NCBI GenBank assembly: GCA_036939975.1
Contig: JALLPB010000228.1
Span: 1 to 28,802 of the forward strand
DNA length: 28,802 nt
Reading direction: 5' to 3'
Origin: Cyclostephanos tholiformis
Taxonomy: Eukaryota; Bacillariophyta; Thalassiosirophyceae; Thalassiosirales; Thalassiosiraceae
The notes under the pieces are model-generated. The model worked only from the letters and a program-made list of their open reading frames with translations, had not been told where the DNA came from and did no database searches. The position numbers and the translations under genes were made by a program. Below are positions 9,800 through 19,043 of this stretch, piece after piece. Position 1 is the first letter of the stretch; each line of letters starts with the position of its first letter.

Positions 9800-12022
9800 A
9801 ATGCAATGATGCTGCCACCTTCAATGCTCTCTCATTGTTGGCACCACCATCAGCATCATTGCATGTCCCCCCACTACTGTTGTCATCTTGCTGTGTTGTC
9901 TCCTTGTCATATTGCCTCATCTTGCTTGCCTCAATATTGTCGATCTGCTCCCCCCTCTTTCGATGCCAGGTGTGGAGTCATTGTCATCATCATCTTAAAT
10001 CAGAGGAGGAGCTGCGAAGCATCAATGTCGAGACATTGCCGTCAAAGACCGCCATTCCATCAGTTTACCTGGAGCATGACAGCATCCTTCTCTGCAGGTC
10101 CGGAAAATGGCGATCTCTGTGGCTCCTCTATCCACCTCATTCCTCTGTCCTTCTCTTTTCTTTTTGGCTTCCCTCCTTGCAATTCATCTCCCCTTTTGTA
10201 TTCTCCCTCTCCTCTAGCGCCACATCATCATCATGCATCAGCAGAGTCATACTGCTCCTAATGCAATCACTCCTTGCACCCGCATCTTGCTCTAGCATGA
10301 TTCATCTTGTGGTTGCCCCCACCCTCCTCTTGTTGTGCTGTCCATTGATCTGTTTATTGCCTTCACTGCTACCCATCACCCATCATCCCCCCCTCCTCAT
10401 GTTATTCATCACCTGCTTACCCCCACCTCAATTTGATTGTTGAATTCATTGAAATATTAATCCCATTAGAATTGTTGACCTTTTTTTGAGAACACAGCAG
10501 ATTGTCAATGATGACTATAGCATTCATGTGGACACTCCAATTATCACCCCCACCCCAAAAAGTTTTTCATCAGCATGTTGAGGACCTCAGGCATCAATAC
10601 CACATGATAATTCTGGTGATTTGTTGGGGGGGAACAATGCCTCTATGCAGGTGGTGTGATAATTTTGGTGAGTGTGGTGTGTCACATACCACTTTACCTA
10701 GATATGGCATGCATTAGCAAATATGCCCCTATTTCCAACCAGGGGTTGTGTCATATATCAATCAAATTGGAAAGACCCGATCTAAACATCTGTGCACTCC
10801 TCACCTTGGTTGGTTCAGTGTATAGATCTGAAGTTTTAACAATCAATTTGATTAAGGTATCATGCTAACTGTTCTGTGCGTAATTTTGGCTTACTCTACT
10901 TGAAAAAGGACCTCGACAGCCCAGCTTCTTATGTTATTCATGCAACAACTAGTATCAATGGTGAGTATTGCCAATAAGAGTCACTTGTCTCTCAAGCAGC
11001 CCAAAAATAGTTGAGGACAAGGATTCACATCACTGAAATGGGGGAACAATACTGTCTAGAGGGAGCAATTGAGCACAACTAAGTCAATGGAAAGGTCTAT
11101 GGCAATGCAATGTTCGTCAAAATTGCAGTATAACACGTAGTTTGTTCAAGGTCAATATTCATGATAGTATGCTAAGAAAAATTCTTAACATCTCCACAGA
11201 GGGTATATGCTTCCTTTAATGCAATCAATTCTAAGTTTTTTACCTACTAAAACTTGTAGAATAAAACTCCATTTTGGTTTCCACGAAAGTTTGGCTTAAA
11301 TAATGATATTGTTTTGAGTACTCTATTGATGACAACAAGGAATGGTTGCTGCATAACAATGAGAATTGTGACGACAATGAAAAATGAAGTTTTGCACATC
11401 AATGTAGACAAAGACTCAATGAGATAACTAATATCATTCAATTGTATATAGAATATACAAGATTTTTGATGATTTAGTCCATTAACTGATGTCACAAGCA
11501 TCAAGAATCATCATTATTTTGTTTACCCCTTTGTCCTTACACATTCATAACTGAATATGAATTTGCAAGGAGTGAAGATATGGGATAAATATTTATTGCA
11601 GTGATGAGGGGAGCTTATTTTCTTGTAGTGACATGGGTAATACTAGATGGTGGTTGGGACTGGGAAGTATGAGAAGGGATATTTGACCAAGTATATCAGA
11701 AACAGAACCATGCCCCATATTATCTTGGAATTTTGCTAATTGGGACATAAAAACTTTAAACGGACTTATATTTCACTTTTCTCTTTTGTATGTACCGTAT
11801 TACCTGGGGCTTAAGGTTTGCCGGGGCATAAGGAACTTATGGTTTAATTATTAGAAAATCATAGATAATTGGCACCTCTATTTACGATTGCATCCATCCC
11901 TTCTGTTTTAACCTGTTAATTACTAAACTCCTGCATGTTGGTGCCCGTACACCCCCATTGCCAGAAGGAGCTTGTTAATAGCTTTCAAGTAATCCTGACT
12001 TTGCCATACTTTCCTTGAAGGG
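9800..12022. other. CpG-poor decayed DNA, no intact gene
   Basis: Composition changes to AT-rich with abundant TG/CA and rare CG. A plus-strand frame at 9835-10443 is very rich in Leu, Ser, Cys and His, as expected for low-complexity antisense. On the minus strand, 9930-9775 reads more like a protein (ending ERALKVAASLHYHAGDKVAMHC then stop) but has stops just upstream. Most likely remains of old transposable elements; I could not name a family. Confidence 0.4.
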
Positions 12023-12245
12023 GTGTCATTTTGTGTCAAGTTCTTTCTTTTGTGTCATGTGCCATGTGAGACGCCTCTCTCCACCTGCACACAAGAACTA
12101 ATAACACAACTAACAAAACCTACCAAAAATCTCCGCCATCATGAATTCTATCAGCTCTCCAAAGTTGCCAACCCCCCGAAAGCTGAACGTCACCACCATC
12201 GATGTCATGCATCAGATCTTGTTGTCTTCTCCCCCTTGAGCATGC

Positions 12246-12671
12246 ATGCCTTATTGTGTTAGGGTTGCAAAGGGCCCCCCCGCCACCCTGAATCCTTGCA
12301 AGAGTCCAGTGTTTGCCACCCAGAAGGTGCAGGTCCCTCTTCGTGGGGTTAAATCAACCTTCAACTACGCCCCAACTGTCAAGCACCCAAAGGGTCAGTC
12401 GGTAAATATACTTGGCATCATCCATGCTGATAGAGGACACCATTGCAAGGAGCATGCCATCTGCAGTCACTCCCTTCTTGAGGAGAACTCACTTGTTCGT
12501 ATTCAACACGAGGTCTTAGCAATGAAGGACAAGGGCAAGATCGTCAAGCAGGCAGCATTATCCATCTACTCGTTTGAAATGGGTGCCAACCGCTGTTGTG
12601 TTGGCTTCCTCCCCCATGCCTATGTGCAGACAGGGACACTTTTTGATGTGCATTATGTACCCTCACCTTAA
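12246..12671 (+). CDS. Element-associated ORF, probably a decayed fragment
   Basis: A 141-residue frame starting at an ATG. The C-terminal half (GANRCCVGFLPHAYVQTGTLFD) resembles, from memory, a motif of hypothetical proteins multiplied in diatom genomes (Arg-Cys-x-Val-Gly-Phe-Leu, then His/Val). The N-terminal half has spaced Cys and His (GHHCKEHAIC), so metal binding is possible. It converges on the pogo-like transposase remnant and overlaps its tail, which suggests the two were parts of one element whose middle has been lost. A further plus-strand frame at 12023-12262 may be an earlier, frameshifted part. Function unknown. Confidence 0.35.
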   Translation: MPYCVRVAKGPPATLNPCKSPVFATQKVQVPLRGVKSTFNYAPTVKHPKGQSVNILGIIHADRGHHCKEHAICSHSLLEENSLVRIQHEVLAMKDKGKIVKQAALSIYSFEMGANRCCVGFLPHAYVQTGTLFDVHYVPSP

Positions 12672-13103
12672 ACAACTTGTTTAGCCCACATCGAGCGGTT
12701 GCAGCAAACCTGTGCAGCCACTGGAAATGTGGATCACCTCGATTCTCAACTCCTGAATGGCATGGACGACCAAGCCCATCATGTGGCATCTGTAAAAATC
12801 TAGAAGAATTACCAGCACAATGCTGAAGGGTGAAGGACAAAGTTGGAGGAAGCTGCCGAGACACTCTTTGGCCCAGATGAGTATGCATCTCTTGTCCATC
12901 CATGCATTTTTTTAGCAAAGGTAGTTGCTCGTTGCTCGTTAGATGGAACATCGGCAATTCTTTATTCACAATGCGCCAAGCTGATGTGCCCTTGAATATG
13001 ATCATTGGAGTCAAATATTTTCCGGCGGCAGTGCATGTGAGAGCAGCAGTCGCTCAACGCATGTCGTTCATTGACTTTCTCATGTTGATGGTTTTTGTGC
13101 CAT
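12640..13103 (-). pseudogene. pogo/Tigger-like DDE transposase remnant
   Basis: DDE-1-type transposase of the Tc1-mariner/pogo group, reading minus. GTKTINMRKS near 13103-13074, then a TGA where the family has Arg (CGA to TGA fits), ATAALTCTAAGKYLTPMIIFKG to about 13000, NAWMDKRCILIWAKECL near 12915-12855, and LLDFYRCHMM near 12815-12785, carrying the second catalytic Asp region. Next come VIHISSGCTGLLQPLDVG to 12681, a stop, and GLNKLFKVRV after a frameshift. At least two frameshifts and one nonsense codon are present. The N-terminal half, with the HTH DNA-binding domain and first Asp, is missing. The readable homology stops where the left arm of the 13101-16144 inverted-repeat structure starts, suggesting that insertion or deletion cut it. 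Confidence 0.8.
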
Positions 13104-13457
13104 AGTAAATACTTAGAAAAAGGAACAAGTCTTAAGTGTAGTGTAGTTGCACCATCCGAAGGGGGTCAGATCGGTGCAAGGAATAATTGTTTCTCACTTG
13201 ATAATTGTGAGAAACAGTTAAGCTTCACACCATCCAAGACCGAAAAAAATGTTTTTTGACTTCTACACATATGTAGAAGTCGGTATGATATTTTTGCCTC
13301 CCCCTTCTACATATTTTTTTCAATATGAAATTTGAGCAAATGAGTTAGATAAGCCGGATTAATATTTAGAAGAAAACCATTATTATCACCTATAAAAACT
13401 TGTAAAATGAGCTAACCTAGGGGATTGGCCATACTAGGATTTCATGCCCCATGGGAG
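13101..13457 (+). repeat. Left inverted-repeat arm
   Basis: It contains two perfect internal palindromes: GTTTCTCAC paired with GTGAGAAAC near 13189-13215, and GACTTCTACA paired with TGTAGAAGTC (4-base loop) near 13258-13281. The right arm keeps only traces of the second one, so the arms have had different histories or different ages. Confidence 0.6.
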
Positions 13458-13693
13458 GAGCAAAAATTTCCTTTTTTTCCTAGCCATGCTTTAAATTACT
13501 CAAAGTGTGCATCCAGTAGCATGTCAGATAGGCTAAGTCGCACCCACGTAATTGTCTGTGTACCTTTAAAATCCTGGCGAGGTACTTAAAAATCCCAATT
13601 TTGGAAATGACTTTTTCTAAACTACAAGAAACAACTTTTTAGTGAGCTCAGAACCTCCATGTAGGAATCCTTATTTGAAAGGAGTAAACTTCA

Positions 13694-13830
13694 TGATTCA
13701 TGAAAAACTTGATGAATCATGAAAAACTCAATTTTCTTGTAGGAATCATATTTGATCCATGAAAAACTTATGATTCATGAAAAACTCAATAACTCATAAA
13801 AAAGTTGATGATTCATGAAAAACTCACTGA
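13694..13830. repeat. Degenerate short tandem repeat, unit about 18 bp
   Basis: Six imperfect copies of GATTCATGAAAAACTCAAT start near 13695, 13713, 13754, 13772, 13790 and 13810. Spacers vary, and one copy is read as AACTCATAAAAAAGTTGAT. No coding frame crosses the array. Confidence 0.75.
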
Positions 13831-14226
13831 TGACTTTCTCATTGAAAAAAATGTGCTTTCCTTTTGTTCATCTTATCATAACATAGGAATTGAATCATGA
13901 ACTGCCTAAATTGAGAAATCCCTGATTTCTATAGGGTTCCAACACATAGAATTTTCTCTGTATGAGCTTCCTTTTTTTCTCGCCAGACCAGATAGCATAC
14001 ATGTGGGTATAACTAGAGAAGGGATTCTAAAACCCCAGGTTTCCACCCCTCCCCATCAAAATCTGGGATCAGCTTCTGATGTAAGCTGCTTGAGAGGATG
14101 TGTGGTGGAGATAGAAGTCCAAGCCACAGTTTAAGTTCAAACTATACCAATGACCACCAGGATTTGGAGGCAACAATATGAATCTCCTCATCATTGTCAT
14201 CATCATCATGCCCAGTGCCTGTGCTT

Positions 14227-14505
14227 CTTGATTCTGTGGAGGGGAATGCACGAAACTCACCCTAGTAGTAATGTGTCTCTTCAGCCATGTGAGATTGGAA
14301 AAGCTCATATAATACATTTATCCGCATTAGAGTTAGAGTCCAAAGGATGGATTCTTACATGTTGACTGAGTTTTACAAATATTATCCATAAATGAACACC
14401 ATACGAAGTCAAATAATGGAGTCTCATTATATAGTCCCACTAATGTGATGGTCATGCACCACCTTGGGCCTTGTGCTCACTCGTCTTTTGGTATGATGCA
14501 TGCCT
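14227..14505. repeat. Dispersed repeat, copy B (CpG-depleted)
   Basis: Diverged copy of 8606-8870. Positions that are CG in copy A are mostly TG or CA here; for example CCCGCCGATGCGATGG in A reads CCCACTAATGTGATGG in B, and CTCGGGCCTTGCGCTC reads CTTGGGCCTTGTGCTC. It lies inside the large inverted-repeat structure. This is the signature of deamination at methylated CpG. Confidence 0.75.
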
Positions 14506-15289
14506 GGGTGGTTCAAAAAGTAATTCTCCTCACCTCTTCTTAGGGTAAATTAATTTTGCTACCAATACTCTTTTTTATGTACATACCATTGAGGAACTGA
14601 GGTATGACAAAAATGGCCCAAAAAAATATTCTCATAGGCACAGGAATTGTTAGTGAGTTCTCATATTAAATCAATAAAAAATGAGCTAATAGGGAATAAT
14701 TTGATCTGGGCAGAAATGGCTAGCTTGATCAATGTTCCGGCTGGTTGACCAGGATAAGCAATATCATACGGTTTGGTCCCCCATGTCTTGGAGGTAATGG
14801 TCATGTATATTACTTTTTCAGCAGTTGAACAGTAATTGTTAAAATTGTTAGATACTGCTTATTGCTATTATTTGTTGCTTTTGTCACTCTCCACCTCACT
14901 CCCTGAATTGTTTTTGTCCCTATCATCTTCCTCATTGTATTCCTCATTGTATTACAGCTGATTGCATCGTCCTACCTCCTCCATTATCCTCTCATAGTCA
15001 AGATGAAGCACCCTTCTTTGCACATTCTGCCATGTTGCCTCCAACCTGTTGCATGCTTGAGGTAATTACCTCTGAAGAACAAATCTGGGATCAGACAGGA
15101 TAAAGACCCTCTGCAGATCAAATAAATTTTTGTATCATACTAAATTCTCTCTTGTAATAGCAACATGTTGGGTATTTTGAAAATTTAGTTTTAATATATT
15201 GGTGTTATCCCGACAAACATTCTCAGAAAATTGTATCCCCATCTATCTCGAGCATTGGGTGATAAAGATGGTTACTTTGATCCAGCTGA

Positions 15290-15590
15290 TCCTATCATTC
15301 TAAAATTGATGCAAGGATTATGCAAGAGAACAATCATCTGTTGAGTTAATGTACGAGCTTTATCATCCAACAAGCCGATATCATATGTTTGAGTGCCAAG
15401 GGCAAAGAGTGATCATGCCTTCACAAATTCTAAAAAATTGCTAGACACTGCCATCAATATTTCATGATCAGGCAAATTACCAAACACCTCATCAAATTTT
15501 ATAAGGACTCATTCCTTGTCGCATGCAAGACGTGTGTAAATCAAACCAATGAGTGCAAAGGTATTCCAAGCCATATCGACTGCTGGGAAG
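15290..15590 (-). pseudogene. Protein-like remnant, possibly helical-repeat (TPR-like)
   Basis: Reading minus, a frame runs AWNTFALIGLIYTRLACDKE, stop, VLIKFDEVFGNLPDHE and ILMAVSSNFLEF, then after a stop SLFALGTQTYDIGLLDDKAR. The amphipathic pattern and the IGLIYTRL and KFDEVF phrases recall tetratricopeptide repeats, but I cannot identify a family. It sits in CpG-poor DNA between the inverted arms and may be a captured host gene fragment. Confidence 0.25.
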
Positions 15591-15893
15591 GTAACTGAGG
15601 CAGGGGAAAGAGAATCGAAGAAGAATATCAGCTCTTGTCTTGATAAAAGCTTCCCTACCCAATTAAGCATCAGCATGTAATCGGAAGGTCATGGTACTGT
15701 TCATCATTATGGCTGCAAGCAGTTTACATACAATGGAAAAGAAAAGTAAGAACCTGTCCAGTGGACTGAAGAGAGTATTGACAACATAGTTATAATTTAT
15801 TTACAGCAGCATCTATCAAGTTAGCTTATTTTGACGTGTTTAGATGATCCTTGGTGGCTATCATGGTCATCAGAAATAACCCCAAGGTGATTT

Positions 15894-16144
15894 TGATGGA
15901 GCATGAAATCCTGGTCATTCTATGCCCCTAGGTTAGCTCATTTAAATAGTTTTTCAAGGTGAGAAAATGATATTAATTTAAATATTAATTTGGCTTAACT
16001 AAGTCGTTACCTAAAATTTTGTATTGCGTCCTAGCTATGTAGAAGGGGGAGGCACTGGCTCCTACATAGGTGTAAAAAATGATTCTCATTTTCAGTTTGA
16101 GATGGATTGACTACACTTCTAAGTATTTATTTTTACTAACTATG
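15894..16144 (-). repeat. Right inverted-repeat arm
   Basis: Inverted partner of 13101-13457, about 100 bp shorter through deletion of the palindromic part. It ends with CTAAGTATTTATTTTTACTA, which mirrors the outer end of the left arm with an insertion. Confidence 0.6.
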
Positions 16145-16420
16145 ATAATACTCTACGATACACTTACCAAGACACAGCTACAATACCTACCAAACATGGT
16201 GATCATGGCAACCTTCACCCTAGCCAAAACCAAGCCAAAACTAGATGAAGACTAATTTTTTATAGGCAAAAAATATTGCAGGATAGCTGGGGTTAGTAAG
16301 TGTGGTTACAATGCAGCAGCCATTAAAATGCACAAGAATTACCTTTAAAAATTCACCTTTAGTCAGCATGCACACCATGCTGCCACCTGTAGAAAATAGT
16401 CAACAAAATAAAGAAATAGT

Positions 16421-16530
16421 GGAGCGTTCCCAAAATTAATTTTGTGTTTGTGATTCACTTAAATCTTGCTAAACCCATCACATAAACACTTAATTCTTGC
16501 TAATTTAAGTGTAAACCTTACACTTAAACA
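16421..16530 (+). repeat. Left TIR and subterminal CACTTAA repeats
   Basis: The 31-bp TIR is followed by repeated CACTTAA/TTAAGTG words within about 90 bp, including the two parallel blocks CACTTAAATCTTGCTAA and CACTTAATTCTTGCTAA and an inverted pair TAAGTGTAA/TTACACTTA. Such subterminal motifs in Harbinger elements are likely docking sites for the Myb-like partner or the transposase. Confidence 0.65.
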
Positions 16531-16628
16531 CTTAGTGCAGAAAAATCACAAAAATAAAGAGCGTCGGCACCCCTCTATTGTCGACCAACCATATCCCTCT
16601 ATTGTCCGCCTGCTCTCTTGGAGTCGTC

Positions 16629-17572
16629 ATGGCAAAGGGTAAGAGAGGATTTAAATTCACCACTGGTGAGCTTGAGGCTCTGGCCAAGGCCGTGGAGGAG
16701 CTCGTACCCATCAGTACTACTGAGTGGGAGTGGGTTTGGGACCAGCACATCAGTTGCTACCCCGACCAGCAGCGGACCCTGGAATCCCTGAAGCGCAAGT
16801 TTCAGGAATTGGCAAGGGCAAAAATCAAAACAGGTGATCCGAATATGCCGCGTCACATCCGTGTTGCAAAACAAGCATACTATGCAATTAGGCTAAAGAC
16901 AGATGGTTCAACGGGGGAGGGATCCGACGATTCCATCTTTGGGGTCAGAAGTGATGATGAGGATGGGGAGGAGGGTGAAGAGGAGGGTGGCGGTGCTCAT
17001 GGAAGTGATTCCAATGAGGACGATGACAGAGTTGAGGTGAATGAGATTGTTGTGGACAATCGTGATGGAGGGGGAGGGGGTGATACAAGCCCCACCAACC
17101 TATTTGGTGATGTTGCTTTGTTTGGTGATGATGCAGGCAGGGTGAATGAGCCAGCATCATCCGTGTCTATAAGTGTTGGGTTGATGAAAAACGGTCCTAG
17201 GATAAATCCAGGGGGGGAGGAGCAAAACAATGGAAAACAAAGGCATTTGCACAGCCTTTGCGTATCCCCCGGAAGTCCCCATCAAATGCGAGTGATGATG
17301 GCAAAGAAAGTGGCTGGTCTTTTGGCAATATGATGCACATGATGATGGTGCAAAGCCAAATGGACAACAAACGGAGGGAGCACCAGTACAAAATTGAATC
17401 CGAGCAGAGGGAGCGGGAGTACCAGCTTCGTCGGGAAGAATTGGCAAACGCACGCGAGGAAGCTCGGGAGCAGAGGCAACTCATGAACCTTCTGTTCATG
17501 AGTATGTTGAATAAAAATGGGGGGAGCAACGTCAACCCACCTCCTAGCCCTGGGTCCAATAACAACATTTAG
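16629..17572 (+). pseudogene. Harbinger Myb/trihelix-like DNA-binding protein, one frameshift
   Basis: This second Harbinger protein helps the transposase bind DNA and enter the nucleus. The first ATG is at 16629. Residues 1-100 form the trihelix/SANT-like domain with three spaced Trp/aromatic helices (TTGELEALAKAVEELVPIS, TEWEWVWDQH, ESLKRKFQELARAKIKTGDP). An acidic linker follows (about 17004-17060), and a C-terminal coiled coil rich in Arg/Glu at about 17370-17490. The two halves are in different frames; they meet at the seven-G run near 17212-17218, where dropping one G joins PGG to AKQWKTKAFAQPLRIPRK with no stop. The original protein would be about 314 residues, ending at TAG/TGA-free TTTAG at 17570-17572. 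A sequencing slip in the G run could make this gene intact. Confidence 0.78.
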
Positions 17573-17746
17573 ATCGATGCAGTAGAACTATAATTATTTT
17601 TAATATTAAGATGCTATTGATAATATTATCATACTAATATTCATCGGAGTATTAATATTAACGATATTAATATTAATTGAGGTCCCCCCTACCTCCCATC
17701 CTATGGGACCTCTCCCAAGCCCAGGGGTGAAACCACAGACGTTTCC

Positions 17747-18790
17747 TTAAAAATAAACATCTTGGTTTGCATCACAGTGAAGGTGACGCATGTAAGTATT
17801 TCATAATTGATTAATGCCAACCATCTGTGCCCTTATATTATACAGCAAAACAAACATCTTCAACACAATTCGTTGCTCCCCATGCTCTTCATAAATGAAT
17901 CGGTCTTTTATTTGTTGAAAAGAAGCCTGTATTGTGAGCATCCCCCACTCCGCTGTCTGCTGTGCCGATGTTGTTTGTCTTTGTAATAGTTGCTCTCAAT
18001 TTTGCTCATGACGTGTTGTTGCTGAAGAACCTAAAAGGTCCTGACCTGATTTCAGAAGATAATCCCTCTCAAGGTTACCAAATGCTGAGGTCATGTGTCC
18101 ACCCATTGTAAAAATGTTCCTGTATTTCTCCAGTGCCAGCCTGTTGCAAATAAAGCTTGAGACCATCCATTGTTGCCCAGCAATTGTTCAAAATAGGATG
18201 CCGCTCCGCAAATGCTGCCTTGAATGACTCTATTTTGACCACAGATGGGATGGCCACTCTTGCAAGGGGGTCGTCGCTAAAGATCTCGACGATAAGGCGG
18301 ATGCCAAATCACATGTGAACAGAAAGGTTAGCATATTTAAGCCCAAAAACAAGTTGCAGCACATTCATTGTACCTCTGGTGTGAGTCCATACTAATACAA
18401 GCCCGAGGCAATCCTCGGGCTGAACTACTCTCTTTCTCCCTCGGATATGCTCAAACTCGATGATCATGCCCTACTTGTTGAACGGGGTGTGGGTAGAAAA
18501 AATAGGACCAAACTTCTCAAGAATCCTACTGAATGATTCGCAATCAAACTCCATCATTGTTATATAAACTTGATCATTTTGCGATGCAAGCAGTTTCCGC
18601 CATGGCGACAGCTTTAGCAGGATCAGGGCACATTGTGGAATTTTTCGATATCTTCGACGGCACTCATAGATAGAAAGGCTCCTGAAGAAATCCTTCCGGT
18701 AGTGGGAGTGCTTCCTCCTGGCGCCTGTCTTATTTTGATGTTGCTGATGATAGGCGAGATACAGGAAGATAAGGCAATGTGAAAGGTAAG
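17747..18790 (-). pseudogene. Harbinger DDE transposase with stops and internal deletion
   Basis: Reading minus. N-terminal part SPWRKLLASQNDQVYITMMEF (about 18615-18553) and EKFGPIFSTHTPFNK; TAG at 18471-18473; GMIIEFEHIRGRKR and VWTHTRGTMNVLQLVFGLKY; TGA at 18309-18311 (family Arg, a CGA to TGA change); then CWATMDGLKLYLQQ with the first catalytic Asp near 18165, and HFYNGWTHD. Directly after this, in another frame, comes SAFGNLERDYLLKSGQD, which belongs far downstream. The segment between, with the second catalytic Asp (the PG-x-HDS region), is deleted. The C-terminal part TAEWGML, KDRFIYEEHGEQRIVLKMFV and GINQL follows, then TGA at 17801-17803 (again Arg CGA expected), NTYMRHLHCDANQDVYF and a natural TAA at 17747-17749. 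It could not be catalytic even without the stops. Confidence 0.87.
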
Positions 18791-18848
18791 ACTTGGTGGT
18801 GACGGTGATCTCACTGTGCACACCTGAATCATGAGTGCTGTTTATGTG

Positions 18849-18946
18849 AAACGCAAAATTAATTTTGGGACCACAAATTTGTGCATCACAAACACAAATC
18901 ACAATTTTGTGTTTGACAAACACAAAATTAATTTTGGGAACGCTCC
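18849..18946 (-). repeat. Right TIR with an internal duplicate of its core
   Basis: The terminal 31 bp are preceded at about 18851-18870 by a second copy of the core AAAATTAATTTTGGGA, and by repeated ACAAACACAAA/TTTGTGTTT words. It mirrors the left end only in the outer 31 bp, so the two subterminal regions differ. Confidence 0.65.
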
Positions 18947-19043
18947 ATTTTTTTTGTGCGCCGCTACGTTGTGGGCCCCTCGGTAGTTATGTACACAAAA
19001 AAACATCGTCAATTTTATTTCTTACGAAGGAGCGGAGGGAATC

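Larger units (their letters stand above)
13101..16144. mobile_element. Large inverted-repeat structure (possible foldback or MULE-like element)
   Basis: The left arm, about 13101-13457, is matched in inverted orientation by about 15894-16144. Shared blocks in the same order are CATAG...AAATACTTAG, AAGTGTAGT, GCCTCCCCCTTCTACATA, AAGCC..ATTAATATTTA, ATGAGCTAACCTAGGGG and AGGATTTCATG. The arms are diverged with several indels. About 2.4 kb lies between them, with repeat copy B, a short tandem repeat and a protein-like remnant, but no transposase I can recognise. No target-site duplication is visible at the outer ends. Alternatives are a non-autonomous DNA element with long terminal repeats, or two copies of a small MITE that landed in opposite directions. 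Confidence 0.55.
16421..18946. mobile_element. PIF/Harbinger-type DNA transposon, 2526 bp, inactive
   Basis: It is bounded by perfect 31-bp terminal inverted repeats (16421-16451 and 18916-18946) beginning GGAGCGTTCCCAAAATTAAT. Inside are two convergent genes, as expected for Harbinger: a Myb/trihelix-like DNA-binding protein (+) and a DDE transposase (-). Both are broken. Flanking triplets are AGT on the left and ATT on the right, so the usual 3-bp target duplication is not intact. Perfect TIRs around dead genes suggest either recent trans-mobilisation or decay confined to CpG sites. Confidence 0.88.

Noticed and set aside
9835..10443. A 202-codon plus-strand frame rich in Leu, Ser, Cys and His
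   Set aside because: Low-complexity composition, CpG-poor decayed DNA and no motif. It looks like a chance frame.
13694..13830. CRISPR-like array
   Set aside because: Repeat copies are degenerate, spacing is irregular, there are no unique spacers, and the setting is eukaryotic.
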